Source: Brachionus plicatilis (taxonomy: Eukaryota; Rotifera; Eurotatoria; Ploima; Brachionidae). Taken from it: a DNA stretch of 35,031 nt. How positions within the stretch are numbered: the stretch's first letter is position 1; every line of letters begins with the position of its first letter. A program made the position numbers and the translations under genes. Below, piece after piece: positions 18,340 through 29,921 of this stretch. The notes under the pieces were generated by a model. That model worked only from the letters and a program-made list of their open reading frames with translations. It did not search any database and had not been told where the DNA came from. The stretch covers positions 15,101 through 50,131 of the forward strand of contig QEOQ01000651.1 of assembly GCA_010279815.1 (NCBI GenBank), read 5' to 3'.

Positions 18340-19335
18340 GAGTGCTTAAAGTGTGGGTAACAAATTTTTGGTATTTTTTTTGTTTAAACTTTGATTTTTA
18401 TTTATCTGAAGAAACTTAGCAATAGGTTACTCTCCATCACCCTAATCCTAGCCTTCTGAACTCCAACCCCTTACAGATGATGGCATGTAGATGTAGATGC
18501 ATATGTATAAATTAATTATTAATAATAAGCAAATTAAATTATTTCCACTTAAAATTTAAAGATTAAAATAAAAAATTAGATGTTTTTTTTTTGGGTTTTG
18601 TTTAAAAACAAAAAAAACACATAAATATCATAAAAAATTATTCCAATGTTGTTGATTGGTGTTTAATCGTCTTTATTCTCTTCGTATCCGCTATTCTTGT
18701 ACTTAAGACTATTTAAAGGAATTTAAAATCAGGAACATAAATAGAGAAACTAAAATAAAGTCTTTCTATTGAGAAAGATGTCAATTGATGTTCTTTTTAA
18801 ACCAAAAAAGTAGATGTAAATATAATGAATTGTAATTGTAAATATTAAAATTAATTGTTAAAAAAATTGAAAAAAAAAGCTTTTGCTTTATAAATGTTTG
18901 CTTTTTATTATATTCTTAAAGATTATTTGAAAAATTAAAAATCATTATCTAAAAATTAAATAAATTATGATCTAATAAAATATTTTTTCATCGATCAAAT
19001 AAAATATTTATATTTTATGGTTATATCAAGAATAAATTATTGATATTTGCCAGGCATTCCAGAGAATTGAGAAATTCAAATACAAATTGAAAAAAAACAA
19101 TTCTTTTTTTTGAAAATTTAAAATTTAAATAAATAAAAATATAAATTTAATTAAAATTTAATTAAATAAAAATATTTAGAAAAAACTTCAGCATAGTGTA
19201 GCATATTTTGCTACACCTCTATTATCTAATAAAATAATCTTTCTGTAAACAAAGACAAAAAAATACATCAATAAGATTAAAATTGATCTGATTCACTAAA
19301 TTAAAAAAAGAAAAAAATATTTTATTTTATGTTAA
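18340..19335. other. Intergenic AT-rich DNA
   Basis: No gene was found. A less AT-rich patch at 18425-18510 (CTCCATCACCCTAATCCTAG, then CTCCAACCCCTTACAGATG) is unexplained. A perfect hairpin GTGTAGCA/TGCTACAC sits at 19196-19216. Confidence 0.4.
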
Positions 19336-19415
19336 AAAGGTACAACAAAGTATAAAAGTGTTTGCAGGATTTTTTTTTCATATTTTTAATTAATTTTAAT
19401 TTATTAAAAATTGTA
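19336..19415. repeat. Dispersed AACAAAGTA repeat, copy 2
   Basis: Diverged direct copy of 13435-13515, located ~360 bp upstream of the LRR gene start. Confidence 0.55.
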
Positions 19416-19771
19416 TAATTTTTGTTCAATTTCACAACTTTACAAAGCCCATTCTAGTCAAAAACAAATCAAAAAACGTTCGAAATGTTTGTTCAGATGA
19501 ATTGCGTCAATTTATTTTAAATATTTATATAATATTAAATTTCGTTAGCTGCTTTTTTTTTTAAATTAGTCATTTTTAATTTGACATCCATGTCAATTTT
19601 ACAATATCTCTAAAAAAATATTTATAAAAAGCTTAAATATTTAACTTATTAAATTTTCGAATGAATTTCTCAATTACACCTTATATAAATATGCATTGCA
19701 TATTATATGAATAAAATTAGGATTTAGTCCATTTTAAAAATTCCGAAAAAAAATTTTGTTTTTTAATTTAA

Positions 19772-22516
19772 ATGATGCTTTTTATTTTATTAGTATTTTT
19801 TTTCGCCCAAAATACAAATGCTGATTTTAGATGTCCATTCGAGTCTTGTTCGAGCACTTATAATAGCAGTGGATGCACTATTTTATGCGAATCACAAGAT
19901 TTTCCGCCTAAAAGTCAAATGATTGATAACAGAATATTTAAGTTGAGCTTTACCAATTTGAAAAATATACCGAAAGATGCATTCGAAGGTTTTGAGATAA
20001 CCACATTGGAAATTGAATGTCAAAATGTGGAATTTGTTGATGAAAAAGCATTTTCAAATGTTCAAAAACTAGACAATCTAATCCTTATCAATGTAAAAAA
20101 TTTTTCAATATTCTCAGATAAAATTCAAATATTATCAAATATTACTTTGGAATTTTCGGTGAGTAATGCCGGATTAACAGAAACAAGTGTGGTGTCTTTT
20201 TTGGAAAGTTTAAAAACATGGAAAAAGCTTACAAGTCTTTCAATTAACAACAATAATTTAGTCCATTTTAAATACGATTTTAATGTTTTTTTTCACAATC
20301 TAAAAACGCTCACTATTTCACACAATTCAATCGAAAATTTCGATATAAAATGTCACAATTTAAGTACATTGAACATACACAATAATCAAATAACTAAATT
20401 GGACAAAGAAATGCTTTTAAATTTGCCCGGGTTAGAATTTTTAAAAATAAACTCCAACAAAATATCAAAAATATATAACGATACATTTATGTATGCACAA
20501 TTGTTGATCTCAATTGATTTAGAAAATAATACAATTAATTCCATAGAAGAAAACAGTTTTTGTGAGTTGAAATTTATCAAATTATTAAAGCTGTCCCACA
20601 ACAACTTAAAATCGACTTCACTTTATTGTCTTGAAAATTTGAGATTTCTGTACCTTTCTAATGTAGAATACGATGGTGAAATAGACCAAAAACAAATTGG
20701 AAATCCAATAAGTGCTCTTTTACTGGATTTATCTCACAACAAAATTAAAAAAATAAGCCTGGAAAAAATGGATGAATTGAAAATATTATATTTGAGCTCG
20801 AATGAATTAAATGATTTAACTTTGGATACAATTCGAGCTTTTCCCGACTTGACAGAATTGTATATTTCAAAAAACAAGTTTAGCGAACAAGTTTTAAAAA
20901 AATTTAGCATTTTAAAAAATTTAACATATCTTTATTTGTCAAATAATTATTTGTCCAAAATTAGTCCCAGCGATTTGGAGGAAAATAAAAAATTGTACAG
21001 ACTAGAAGTGGATCATAATCAAATAGAGTATGTTAGATTTCCGAGTTTAGAAAATATGGGCATAGTGAATTTGGGAAACAATAAATTGAGGCAAATAAAT
21101 GAGGAATCATTTTCAAATTTAATATACCTAGACGAACTGTACATCGATTCAAATAAGATAGAAAAAATACATGCAAAAGCTTTTAAGTTCAATGAATTAC
21201 TTTTTAAATTAGATTTATCAAATAATTTTTTGACAACTACGCCTGATATCAGAATGCTATCATTTTTGCGAATTCTTAATCTAAACAACAACAAAATAGC
21301 CATTTTGCCAAACAATCCATTTGAAAGATACCAATGGGTGAAAATTAATATCTTTTCCAAAGTAACAATTGATTTGAGAAATAATAATATAAGTAGCTAT
21401 TCAAGTAAATTATTTTGCGCTCAAGGCACGTGTTCACTGGGCTATCTTGGCTTTGAATTGCTTTTAGATGACATCAATCAAATGGATAAATGCTTGCTAA
21501 GTCAACTTGGATCAGATGCGAACTCAAAAATTGAATCATCTCTCCAGCCTAGCTGTGAGCACTTACTCATGGCTAAATATAAAAATATTCATTTAAATGG
21601 AGACATGTCCCAGTGTCAAAATGTGTCCATTGATTTAGAAAAAGAATGCTACTCAAACTCAAAATTTAAATGTCCTAAAAGTGAAGAGTTGGTTCGATAT
21701 TCAACTTGGATCACTGGGGACCCTCATTTGTATTCCTACAAAAATAAGTATGAGCTTTGTTCAACTGGTCAAGACGCAGTTTGTTTTCAGTTTGGAGATT
21801 TTCAGCTATTGTGCAGTGATTCCCTTGCAGCAGGTTCCAATCAGCTAGCAACAGTTTTGGTCAAAGTGAAATTTATTTACCAAGTAAGTGAATCTGTAAG
21901 TGTTACATATGAAGCAAATAGTACCAGTTTTCCGGATTTTTTTGACAATGGAAAAACCATCATTAACAAGAATGTGGATAATGTTGCCGTATTAAGCAAT
22001 ACCAAAGATGGCATGAAAGCCATTTATGTGCCAAAAGCAAATACGCACATTTTTATTTCAAGATGGAATTCTTATTATTCAATCAGTTTGAGATCAACTC
22101 ATGAAACTTATTCACAAAGTACAGGATATTTGTATGAAGGATGTCGCCTACAGGACCCAATTAGTGCAGGAATTAAAAAAGAAAATTTTGAATGTGACTC
22201 GGAATGTTCAAATATTGAAATAAGTGCCAAAGATGAAAACTTCCCGGAGGAAATAATTCGTGATGTTTGCTTATTTGACTGTCATGAAATTGGAACAAAT
22301 TCAACAACAATGATTAAAACAATGGTAGGAAATATAAAAACTTTTATTCTGAGTGATCCAAACACAAACGCTGGGTCTACTTTAACAAGAATCACTGCAA
22401 CTATCACTAGTCCAACTAAAAGCGAAACAACAAAAGAAAATAAAGGTATTCGTCTAATTGAAAATAAGCTTTTAAGATTCTGCATGTTTTTTTTGACAAT
22501 ATATATTTTTAACTAA
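19772..22516 (+). CDS. LRR protein with RGM_C-like C-terminal domain and GPI-type tail (914 aa, single exon)
   Basis: A signal peptide (residues 1-17) is followed by a cysteine cap (CPFESC, then CTILC). About 20 typical ~24-residue leucine-rich repeats then run to about residue 545, with many LxxLxLSxNxL units such as LTYLYLSNNYLSKI. A cysteine-rich linker follows (CAQGTC, CQNVS, KCP). From about 640 the sequence turns into GDPHLYSYKNKYELC, with GDPH at 649-652. It continues with an SVTYEANSTSFPDFFDNGK stretch, a GYLYEGCRL turn and EEIIRDVCLFDC. The order GDPHL...C, (L)YxGC, xxCxFD matches the C-terminal domain of repulsive guidance molecules, where the Asp-Pro bond of GDPH is autocleaved and the protein is a GPI-anchored BMP co-receptor. 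The C-terminus (LLRFCMFFLTIYIFN) is a hydrophobic GPI-like tail. A von Willebrand D-type fold is the alternative reading. Ligand and role are unknown. Confidence 0.85.
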   Translation: MMLFILLVFFFAQNTNADFRCPFESCSSTYNSSGCTILCESQDFPPKSQMIDNRIFKLSFTNLKNIPKDAFEGFEITTLEIECQNVEFVDEKAFSNVQKLDNLILINVKNFSIFSDKIQILSNITLEFSVSNAGLTETSVVSFLESLKTWKKLTSLSINNNNLVHFKYDFNVFFHNLKTLTISHNSIENFDIKCHNLSTLNIHNNQITKLDKEMLLNLPGLEFLKINSNKISKIYNDTFMYAQLLISIDLENNTINSIEENSFCELKFIKLLKLSHNNLKSTSLYCLENLRFLYLSNVEYDGEIDQKQIGNPISALLLDLSHNKIKKISLEKMDELKILYLSSNELNDLTLDTIRAFPDLTELYISKNKFSEQVLKKFSILKNLTYLYLSNNYLSKISPSDLEENKKLYRLEVDHNQIEYVRFPSLENMGIVNLGNNKLRQINEESFSNLIYLDELYIDSNKIEKIHAKAFKFNELLFKLDLSNNFLTTTPDIRMLSFLRILNLNNNKIAILPNNPFERYQWVKINIFSKVTIDLRNNNISSYSSKLFCAQGTCSLGYLGFELLLDDINQMDKCLLSQLGSDANSKIESSLQPSCEHLLMAKYKNIHLNGDMSQCQNVSIDLEKECYSNSKFKCPKSEELVRYSTWITGDPHLYSYKNKYELCSTGQDAVCFQFGDFQLLCSDSLAAGSNQLATVLVKVKFIYQVSESVSVTYEANSTSFPDFFDNGKTIINKNVDNVAVLSNTKDGMKAIYVPKANTHIFISRWNSYYSISLRSTHETYSQSTGYLYEGCRLQDPISAGIKKENFECDSECSNIEISAKDENFPEEIIRDVCLFDCHEIGTNSTTMIKTMVGNIKTFILSDPNTNAGSTLTRITATITSPTKSETTKENKGIRLIENKLLRFCMFFLTIYIFN

Positions 22517-22606
22517 TTAATTTTGTAATTTTTCTTTTTTTCTTTTCAAAGAATAATATTTGAATATTATTACTCGAGTTTTACTTTCAATTACGTGCAT
22601 TTTTTA

Positions 22607-22612
22607 AATAAA
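22607..22612 (+). terminator. Poly(A) signal AATAAA for the LRR gene
   Basis: AATAAA lies 91 bp after the stop codon at 22516 and is the first clear hexamer downstream. Confidence 0.5.
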
Positions 22613-23836
22613 ACTAATTATCATGCTCAATTTACGAAATGATGATTTCAATACTTTTGATAATTTTCTTAAAATAAAATATTTAAAACAAAAAAAAAGT
22701 GAATGACCAGCTGAATATCAATATGAATACTTATGCCAAATATACATACAGAATATAAATTGTAGAGTTTTTGCAGAGCTTGGAATTCTTTTGTACAAAT
22801 TTATACAATATTGTACCTTTTTCAGAATCATTTTTGCACAATTAGATAAAAAATAAAATTTTTTTTACTTTTTGTACTGTAATTTTTGTTAAAATTAAGT
22901 GATTCGAAATCTGATTCTGAATAAGTTTTCAGTTGTTTTCTTTATTAAATTGACTAAAATTCATATGGAAATTGATTGAAGGATTTTTATTAGTGATGTT
23001 ATTTGAACAATTTTTATTCGGATAAATAAGATTCGAAGAATTATTTTATTTAAACAAAAAATAAGAATTTTTAAATATCTTAATTAGAAACTTAAATTTT
23101 TTTTAAATTAAGTTAATTATTCAAATAAAATATTATCCAAATTTAAAAGACAAATTATTTTTTGATTTGAAAACAAAAATCAGTTAAAAAAGAAATCAAA
23201 TGTGCAATTTGGCTAAAAATTTGACTAAATGCACAACAAAAAATTTTTGTAATTTGAAAAAGTGATTTATTATTTGTTTAAATTAAATTTAAATTCTTGA
23301 ATATAATTAAAAAAATATTAAATGAAATATTAAAAATATCAAAAACTCACTTCGAATATTAAAAAAATCAATTATTATAATCAATATTAAAATTTTCAAT
23401 TAAGTTCTTTTTCATTTGAATTTAATTCTAAATATTTACAGAAGTCCTTTGATAGATAATTCAAATTAATGTTTTTAACGTAAAATTAATAGAATTTACG
23501 TGAAATTAGGAAGAGTTGGAAATAAAGAAATTTTTATTCTTTCGAAATTTTTGGTATTTAATTTTGGTCAAATTTGAATGAAAAATAAAATTACTTTTGG
23601 TAATATTCCAATTTTTAAATGACAGAAACAAGTAAAATATATGAGAAAATATTTTAATTAATTTTACAAAATTGGGCATGCTTAATAGTTAGACTATCAT
23701 TCACCATCATTTTCTATTAAAATTTTATCACCAATTTTCAAAAATATGGAAACTTTTTATTAAAGTTTAAAAGTAATTAGCTTCAATAAATGGCTAATAA
23801 AATATTTTCTTTCAATGGATAATTGTATAAATAAAA
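22613..23836. other. Gene-free AT-rich stretch
   Basis: Only low-complexity A/T sequence and short chance ORFs are visible. A small ACGTAAAATTAATAGAATTT palindrome-like patch lies near 23478. Confidence 0.4.
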
Positions 23837-24619
23837 CAAGAGTTGTTTGAAAGTCCCAAGTTGAAGTAACGTTTATAGTGTATTGTATTCAAATTTTTAA
23901 AAAATATTTATTAGACAATTTTTTATTCGATTCGTTTTTTTCTTTTTAAATAAATTCGATTTTAAAATTCAAATATATAATTAATTTTTTTCCTTATTTA
24001 AATTTTTTTTTATTTGGTTTTAGTAATTGAATCTTTCATTTATTCAAACTTTGGAATCAAATAAAAATTTATTTGTTATTCCAAGTTAAATTTATTTTTG
24101 TTTGAATTCAATATTTAAATAAAATTGTCTAAAATTTGGATGAAATTTAAACAAATTTTGAAAAACGTCAATCCAAATAACATCACTAATTTTTATTGCA
24201 TTTTTAAAAGCTAATTCTAAGTAAGAAGTCAAGAAGTTATGTCTATTACTTGTTTCAATAATTATAAAAAATTTAAGTGAAGATTTTGATTTATTTTAAA
24301 AAAAGAATTTATAAAATACAAAAAATTCAACCTTTTCAACTTTTATTAGTAAAAGAATATAATTATTTCAATTATTTCAATTTTTCAAATTTTTCTTTAG
24401 CATATTGGTTCAACTTTTTAATAAAAAATTCCTTGTTTATTCAAAATTTTTATTTTTCCAGGGACATTCATTCAATTTAAGAGAAAAATTTTTGAAAAAA
24501 ATATTTTTGCGGCCTACCTAATAAAAATGTGGACTTTAAAAAAAAAAAAGCTTTGAACTGGACTCTATGAAAAAAAAATTAAAGTCAAGTTCAGGACTTG
24601 ACTTTGATGGCAAACTCTG
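23837..24619. mobile_element. Possible non-autonomous hAT-like element
   Basis: The left end, CAAGAGTTGTTTGAAAGTCC, and the reverse of the right end (24619 leftwards), CAGAGTTTGCCATCAAAGTC, are similar and resemble hAT-type termini (CAGAG-TG...). The interior is A/T-rich with no ORF. No clean 8-bp target duplication is seen, so pairing of these two ends is uncertain. Related ends lie at 25635 and 29922. Confidence 0.4.
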
Positions 24620-24958
24620 TTTTTTAGTTTTTTTTTTTAATTTTTAGGATATATATTTTTTTCATAGCCAAAAAATAAATTCTCTTTAGGAAATATTTTG
24701 ATAAGCTAATTTAATACTTTAGGCCTCACTTATCTATCGAAGGTCTTTTCTTGGGTTTGATAAGTACAGTGTCCATTCTAACCTGTAAAAAGTGTGTGAT
24801 TGCTAAAGCTTGTTATCAACCATTGACGATTTATTCATTACTTGTTGGGCCTGTAAGTGGGTTTTGTGAAGTTCAGTACAAAAGAACAGAACAAAGTGTA
24901 AAGATATTAAAAAACTTTTTTTCTAAAAGTCTAAAATCAATTTTTTGAATGCAAAATG

Positions 24959-25119
24959 GTGCAACAATCAAAGTTGCATCAACTGTAAAAGTCTGCTAAT
25001 GATGTGCAAAATATCTGTAAAATTCCCTGCGCTCGATTATATTGAAATTTAATTTCTGCTAAATTCTGCAAATTAAGCAGAGCTTGATATTTGGTGCAAC
25101 TTTGAATGTTGCACTAAGT
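24959..25119. repeat. Inverted repeat with nested TGCAAC/GTTGCA motifs
   Basis: GTGCAACAATCAAAGTTGCA near 24959 is mirrored by TGCAACTTTGAATGTTGCAC near 25097, and each arm is itself a small hairpin (TGCAAC...GTTGCA). A further GTTGCA follows at about 25123. It is probably a miniature inverted-repeat element. Confidence 0.6.
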
Positions 25120-25634
25120 TGCATTTACAGAATTAATTTTTAAAATTTTTTAATTTGTTTCTCTGTTCTTTTTATCATTTTGTACTTAATTTCACAAAAC
25201 CTGTTAGTGCAATAAAATAGCTTTTAAATTCAGCTTTTCAGGAAGTCATTTTCAGAAATGAGAAAAATATTAAATGATTTAGGTCTCTCAAGAAGTGCTG
25301 CAGATTAAACTAGTAACCTTTTTTATACTCTTCCTAGCCAGAACAAAAGTATAAATTTTGTTGAATTTAAAAAATATTTAAAATCTATTGAAAAATTTAC
25401 CAGGCTTGACAATCGAGTCATTGCTTAAGGAGTTATCTTGCTGCTCTGAATTAATGCAATATTCAACATTTCTTTGAAGTTTTACTATGTATAAATCTTG
25501 AAATTCAAATAAAAAATTTTTTGAATCTGTTTGTTTTGTTTTTGTTTTTGTAGGGTTTAAAAAAACTAATGGAATATGACAATTTTTTTATTGACATCTC
25601 TTCATTTAATTTTTTAATTATTTTAAATTAAAAC

Positions 25635-25690
25635 CAGAGTTGCTTAAAAGTCACAAGTCTCAAAAAAAGTCCGGACTTGGACTTTTTTTC
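25635..25690 (+). repeat. hAT-like terminal sequence (solo end)
   Basis: CAGAGTTGCTTAAAAGTCAC, then AAGTCTCAAAAA and GTCCGGACTTGGAC. The first ~30 bp match the end at 29922 almost exactly. The matching opposite end was not found. Confidence 0.55.
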
Positions 25691-26148
25691 TCAAACTCAA
25701 ACACCGCAAAGTTTTTTCCTAACCCTTTTTGTTCCTTCGTTTTGCATGAAAATAAAAAACTAAAGAAAAAATTAATTTTTTTTGATTTTAAATTTAATAA
25801 AAAAAATAATCTAAGAATAAATTTAATCTCGCTTAATATTGCTGAATTTTATTACACCTGTGTTCAGTTAAATAAACTATTATTTTTTAAATTTTTTATT
25901 CTTATCATTATACTCAATTTTATTTCAAACAATACACATTCCAAAAATAATAAAATAATAACTATTTGAATGGAAGCAATGAAGACGCTAAACAAAACTA
26001 AAACTCAACTTTAAAAAATCTACTTCTATTGTTAAAAAAATTTATTTTATTTTTTATGCTGAATAGTCTAATTAGACAACAGTCTAAAGGTTGATTTGTG
26101 TAAACATTTGAGCTAAAAAATCATGATCAGGTTTATTATGAAACAAGA
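25691..26148. other. Intergenic region upstream of the transporter gene
   Basis: No ORF is supported apart from a chance hydrophobic frame. It should include the transporter's promoter, but no distinctive box stands out. Confidence 0.35.
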
Positions 26149-27563
26149 ATGGCTCAAAAAGCAGAAAATAAATGCAGAGTTTTTCAAGTCGATACAACAA
26201 AACCTGATGGCGGCTACGGATGGATCATTCTTCTTTCTATTTCAGTAATTTGAAAATAAAAATTCTAAAAAAGAATTTTAAAAAATAAAATTAAAATTTT
26301 TTTTAAACAAGCTTAATAATTTTATTCTAATCGGATGCATGTACTCACTTGGCATCATTCTGAAAGAAATTAAGGCTGATTTTGCGATAAGTCAGAAAAA
26401 GGCTAACTTGCTGCCAAGTTTCAACACTGGCTTCATGTTTCTTAGTGGTCCGCTAACGTCCGCTTTAGCGGCTCAATTCGGCTGTCGAAAAGTCATAATG
26501 CTTTCTGGACTAGTTCACTGTTCAATGTATGTTATTTCACCTTTAATGCCACACTTTGATCTAGTCCTAGTCTCGTTTGGCATACTAGGGGGTCTTTCTT
26601 ACGGGTGCACTTTTTTGACCGGCTTCAACATACTTGTAGATTATTTTGACAAAAAATTGGGAATTGCTAATGGCATAGCTGTGGCATCAAGTGGACTTGG
26701 TTCGTTTGCCTTTGCTCCTTTGACAGGATATTTGATCACAAGCTTTGGATGGAAAACTACAATGTACTCAATGGGATCAATAACTTTTTTGTGTGTTTTG
26801 TTCGCAGCTTTTTTAAAACCACTTAAAAATGATCAACCATCAAAAGCATTAGAACTAGAAAATTTGCAGGATAAGAAAGATTTGGTCAAAAAAGAGCCAG
26901 CATTGGTAAATTTTTTCAAAGAAATTATTAACTTTAATTTGTTAAGAACAAACAAATCCTTTTTTTGTTTAGTAATAAGCAATTTTTTTGTATTTTTTGC
27001 CTACTTCATTCCGTTTATATACATTCCGATCCGAGCCCAAAGTCTCGGAATCAAAAACTATGCATGGATTATAAGTGTTATTGGAATGGCCAATATACCT
27101 ATTAGAATTTTGTTCGGCCTTTTGTCTGATAGAAAATTTCTCCGAGCAATTCATATGAACAGCTTGTGTTTGTTGTTAGCGGCGGTGTTGCTATTTGGCT
27201 ACAATTATTTGGACAGCTTTAAGCTTAAGATTGCTTTTTGGATTTTTTTTGCCATACCAATGGCAGGCATTAATTGTTTGCCTACTAACTACATAGTTGA
27301 TGTGGCTGGTGCAGATAATTTTAGAAATGCAAACGGAATAATTAATTTGTTTCGAGGATTTGGAGCTTTGCTAGGACCGTTTTTAGCTGGTTATTTTCTA
27401 AAAATAATTTTTTTCAATTTAATTTAAAACAATCCCTCTTTTTTTTTAAGGTATCTTGTGCGAACAAGCTAAAAGCGATAATTATGCTTTTATTTTCGGA
27501 GGCTTTTCGTTTTTAGTAGCGTTTTTTTTTAGTTTAATTTCTGGTATGATAACAAAAAAATGA
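26149..27563 (+). CDS. Monocarboxylate transporter-like MFS protein, SLC16 type (3 exons, 428 aa)
   Basis: Coding exons are 26149-26244, 26312-27389 and 27451-27563, with GT-AG introns of 67 and 61 bp in phases 0 and 1. The total of 1287 nt is exactly 429 codons including the stop. The N-terminal PDGGYGWIILLSIS motif is the hallmark of the SLC16 family at the start of TM1. About 12 hydrophobic segments follow, with a basic cytoplasmic loop near the middle (KPLKNDQPSKALE...KKEPAL), a conserved GCRKVIML loop, GPLTSALAAQFG, GLLSDRK between later helices, and RGFGALLGPFLAG near the end. Family members carry monocarboxylates or related small solutes across the plasma membrane, often with protons; the substrate here cannot be told. 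The C-terminal tail is very short (ISGMITKK). The start is the first ATG that keeps PDGGYGW in frame. Confidence 0.9.
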
Positions 27564-27569
27564 AATAAA
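27564..27569 (+). terminator. Poly(A) signal AATAAA directly after the transporter stop codon
   Basis: AATAAA starts immediately after the TGA (27561-27563) and is followed by a T-rich tract. If used, the 3' UTR would be only ~20-30 nt. Confidence 0.4.
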
Positions 27570-27834
27570 AGTAAAATTTTTTTATTTATCTATTTATTGA
27601 TTGAAGAATTTACCTTATTTTAGCTGAAGTAAAAATTAAATTAGTAAACGTTCATAAAAGATGTAGATTTTAATTTAGATTTTCCCTTTAAAGTAATATA
27701 CGTAAATCTGAAAGAGAGTTAGGGCGGAATTTTTCATCAGTGATGGCATTTCTAATTCTATCAAAATATGTATAGAAAACTTAAGATTTAAAGATTATCG
27801 TTTATTTTTTAAATGAATTAATAAGGCCTAAATA

Positions 27835-28618
27835 CTGGATAGCATAATTAAAGAACTAATGTTAATGCACTTGTTGAAGAAAGCTCTTTTATCTTACGCT
27901 CAACACGGTTTCGTTCCAAAAAAGTCGTGCTCTACAAATTAACAAGAAACAATGGATATAATCTCAAATACTAGCCTCTGGCAATCAGATCAAAATTGTA
28001 TACACTGACTTTTCCAAGGCCTTTGACAAAGTTTCACATAGACAGTTGCTCTACAAGTTATCAGCTCAAGGATTTGAAGGAAAAATATTGCATTGGGTTA
28101 AAAGTTTTTTTAGTTGGAAGAAAGCAAAGAGTTGTTCTTGGTAACGTTGAATCAGAATGGCTTGATGCAACTAGTGGTGTTCGGCAAGGATCGGTTCTTG
28201 GGCCTCTTCTTTTTATTATTTTCATAAACGATTTGTCCGAATCTTTTAGGAATGAAGCAAAAGTTTATGCTGATGATATGAAAATTTTAGCTGCTGTTAA
28301 CCATCTTACTGATAACTTATCTTTACAGCGCGATATATATACATTTCAAGCTGGGCGATTACATGGGCGACTGATTTAAACGTAGAAAAGTGTAAAGTTA
28401 TGCATATTGGTAATAAAAATCCTCATTTTGACTACACAAATTTTAATAAACATTTAACCGAATCATTAGGTAAATCAAAATTGGAAAAGGATTTGGGTGT
28501 GTTTATTCAAAATGATCTAAAATGGAGTACACATGTTAGCCACTCTTCTGCAAGAGCGATTAAGATCTTGAGAGTGATTTTGAAAAATTTTCAATTTCTG
28601 AACGCCAATGTACTATAA
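27835..28618 (+). pseudogene. LINE (non-LTR) reverse transcriptase remnant, Jockey/CR1-like
   Basis: Several frames together give the reverse-transcriptase blocks in order: AQHGFVPKKSCSTN, YTDFSKAFDKVSHRQLL, SGVRQGSVLGPLLFIIFIND, the catalytic box VYADDMKI, and thumb-region KCKVMHIGNKN with KDLGVFIQNDLKWSTHV. Frame changes near 28110 and 28360 and a stop just before 28381 break the protein. The endonuclease and 5' half are missing, as is usual for 5'-truncated LINE copies. It lies 270 bp after the transporter gene in the same orientation. Confidence 0.9.
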
Positions 28619-28722
28619 ATATGAATTCCATTCTTGGAACTTCAGAACGTTCAATATCTTAAATAAAGCTTTTAAAGATTAAACATTGTTTATTTTAAAC
28701 CGGTTACATAGATGGCATTTTT

Positions 28723-28932
28723 TTGACATCTATTTATTTGACAAATTTATTTGACGCTTTAAATTTGAACGGCGGTCTAAACTTAATTAAATGTCAATTT
28801 AAAGACATTAATTTCAAAATGTTTGCAGATAATACATCATTTAGTATCACTAATAAACATCTAGAAACTTCTCTAGAGAGCTTAAATTTAACAAGTATTA
28901 ACTTAAATGATTGGTGTGATTTTATTTAGATT
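28723..28932 (+). pseudogene. Second LINE reverse transcriptase fragment
   Basis: The frame contains INFKMFADNTSFSITNKH, then LNLTSINLNDWCDF, which is the palm/thumb region of a LINE reverse transcriptase (FADD box, then DL..L..WC). The second catalytic Asp is changed (FADN), and the frame stops right after WCDF. It is a different, more decayed copy than the one at 27835. Confidence 0.75.
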
Positions 28933-28996
28933 GACATTTAGCTAAAACTTCTTTAAACCCTAAAAATATTTTCTATCTTAAAAAATGTATTTTTAC

Positions 28997-29064
28997 ATAT
29001 CGTTGGATAGAGATTTAAATGAGATTCGTTGTAATGCTCATTTAATTTTCTATCCGATGATATG
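28997..29064. repeat. Short inverted repeat
   Basis: TATCGTTGGATAG...TTTAAATGAG pairs with CTCATTTAA...CTATCCGATGATA across a ~14-bp loop. It lies just after the second LINE fragment and could be part of an unrelated miniature element. Confidence 0.6.
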
Positions 29065-29358
29065 AAGGTTTAAGATAATGTGACTGCCTATACCAGCAGA
29101 GCATGAACTGGAAAGCTGACCATATACTATTTTACTAGACAGCCCACTAATTATGGCACTTGATAGAAAATGTATAATTTCAATATTTATTAAGAATTTT
29201 GTTGAGAGAAATAAAATAATCGTAATGGAGACTGAAATTAGAATTAAAACGGAAGATAATAATATTGTTGAAGTAAATGGTAAAATAGACCCGAGTAACG
29301 TTTTTTGCAAGAATTTTTCAATATGAAAGCAATTTTGCCTTATTGATAAGTTCACCAC
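29050..29358 (-). other. 102-residue hydrophobic ORF, possibly a decayed membrane-protein exon
   Basis: An open minus-strand frame includes SILPFTSTILLSSVLILISV and SITIILFLSTKF, two membrane-like segments, and loosely recalls TM5 of an invertebrate GPCR. No diagnostic motif is present, and hydrophobic frames arise easily opposite A-rich DNA. It may be chance. Confidence 0.2.
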
Positions 29359-29921
29359 ACAATTGGTTAATTAATTCGATAAGTAACCGATAGCTGATTT
29401 TGTAGATTTATCGATACTTACTATCATTTATTTATTGTTATTAAAAATCCAAAAATACCAAAAATCTATGTCTAAATTTTAATAAACGTGATTTGTTAAT
29501 GAAGATGTGGATAAGAAATTGATTAAAATATTATATAATTATAGGAAACATTTATGATTTTAGATTTATTGTATTTTTTAATTTAAGTCCGTAAATTAAG
29601 AATATTCTAGCATACCATAGATGATGGCAACGCGTTCTGATTTATGAGGCTGCAAAAAAGAACACTGGAATACGATGTCAGTTAAGAGTAAAACTAAATA
29701 TATTTCATATAAACCTTTAAAATATTTTTTTGCATCTTATATTTAAAAGACGTTTAGATTTTAGACTGACTCAGGTGATATTAACTTTGTTTAACAATTT
29801 GATAAACAATTGGTGAGTCGAGTAAAATGTATGTCTGACTTATTCAGTGTTAGGAGTCGACTTTGATTTCGACTTTTGAAGGAGCGATCTCTTTCGGAAA
29901 GGTGATCTCGTTGATAAAATC

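Noticed and set aside
18415..18500. Less AT-rich patch considered as a tRNA or small RNA
   Set aside because: No T-loop GTTCGA, no cloverleaf and no conserved small-RNA motif could be found.
21019..21360. 113-codon minus-strand ORF inside the LRR gene
   Set aside because: Antisense shadow of regular leucine-rich repeats.
24751..24948. 65-codon ORF in a less AT-rich patch
   Set aside because: No domain or splice context, and adjacent to a repeat. Most likely non-coding repeat sequence.
29360..29430. Imperfect GATAAGTA...TACTTACTATC palindrome
   Set aside because: The match is short and imperfect and within what is expected by chance in A/T-rich DNA.
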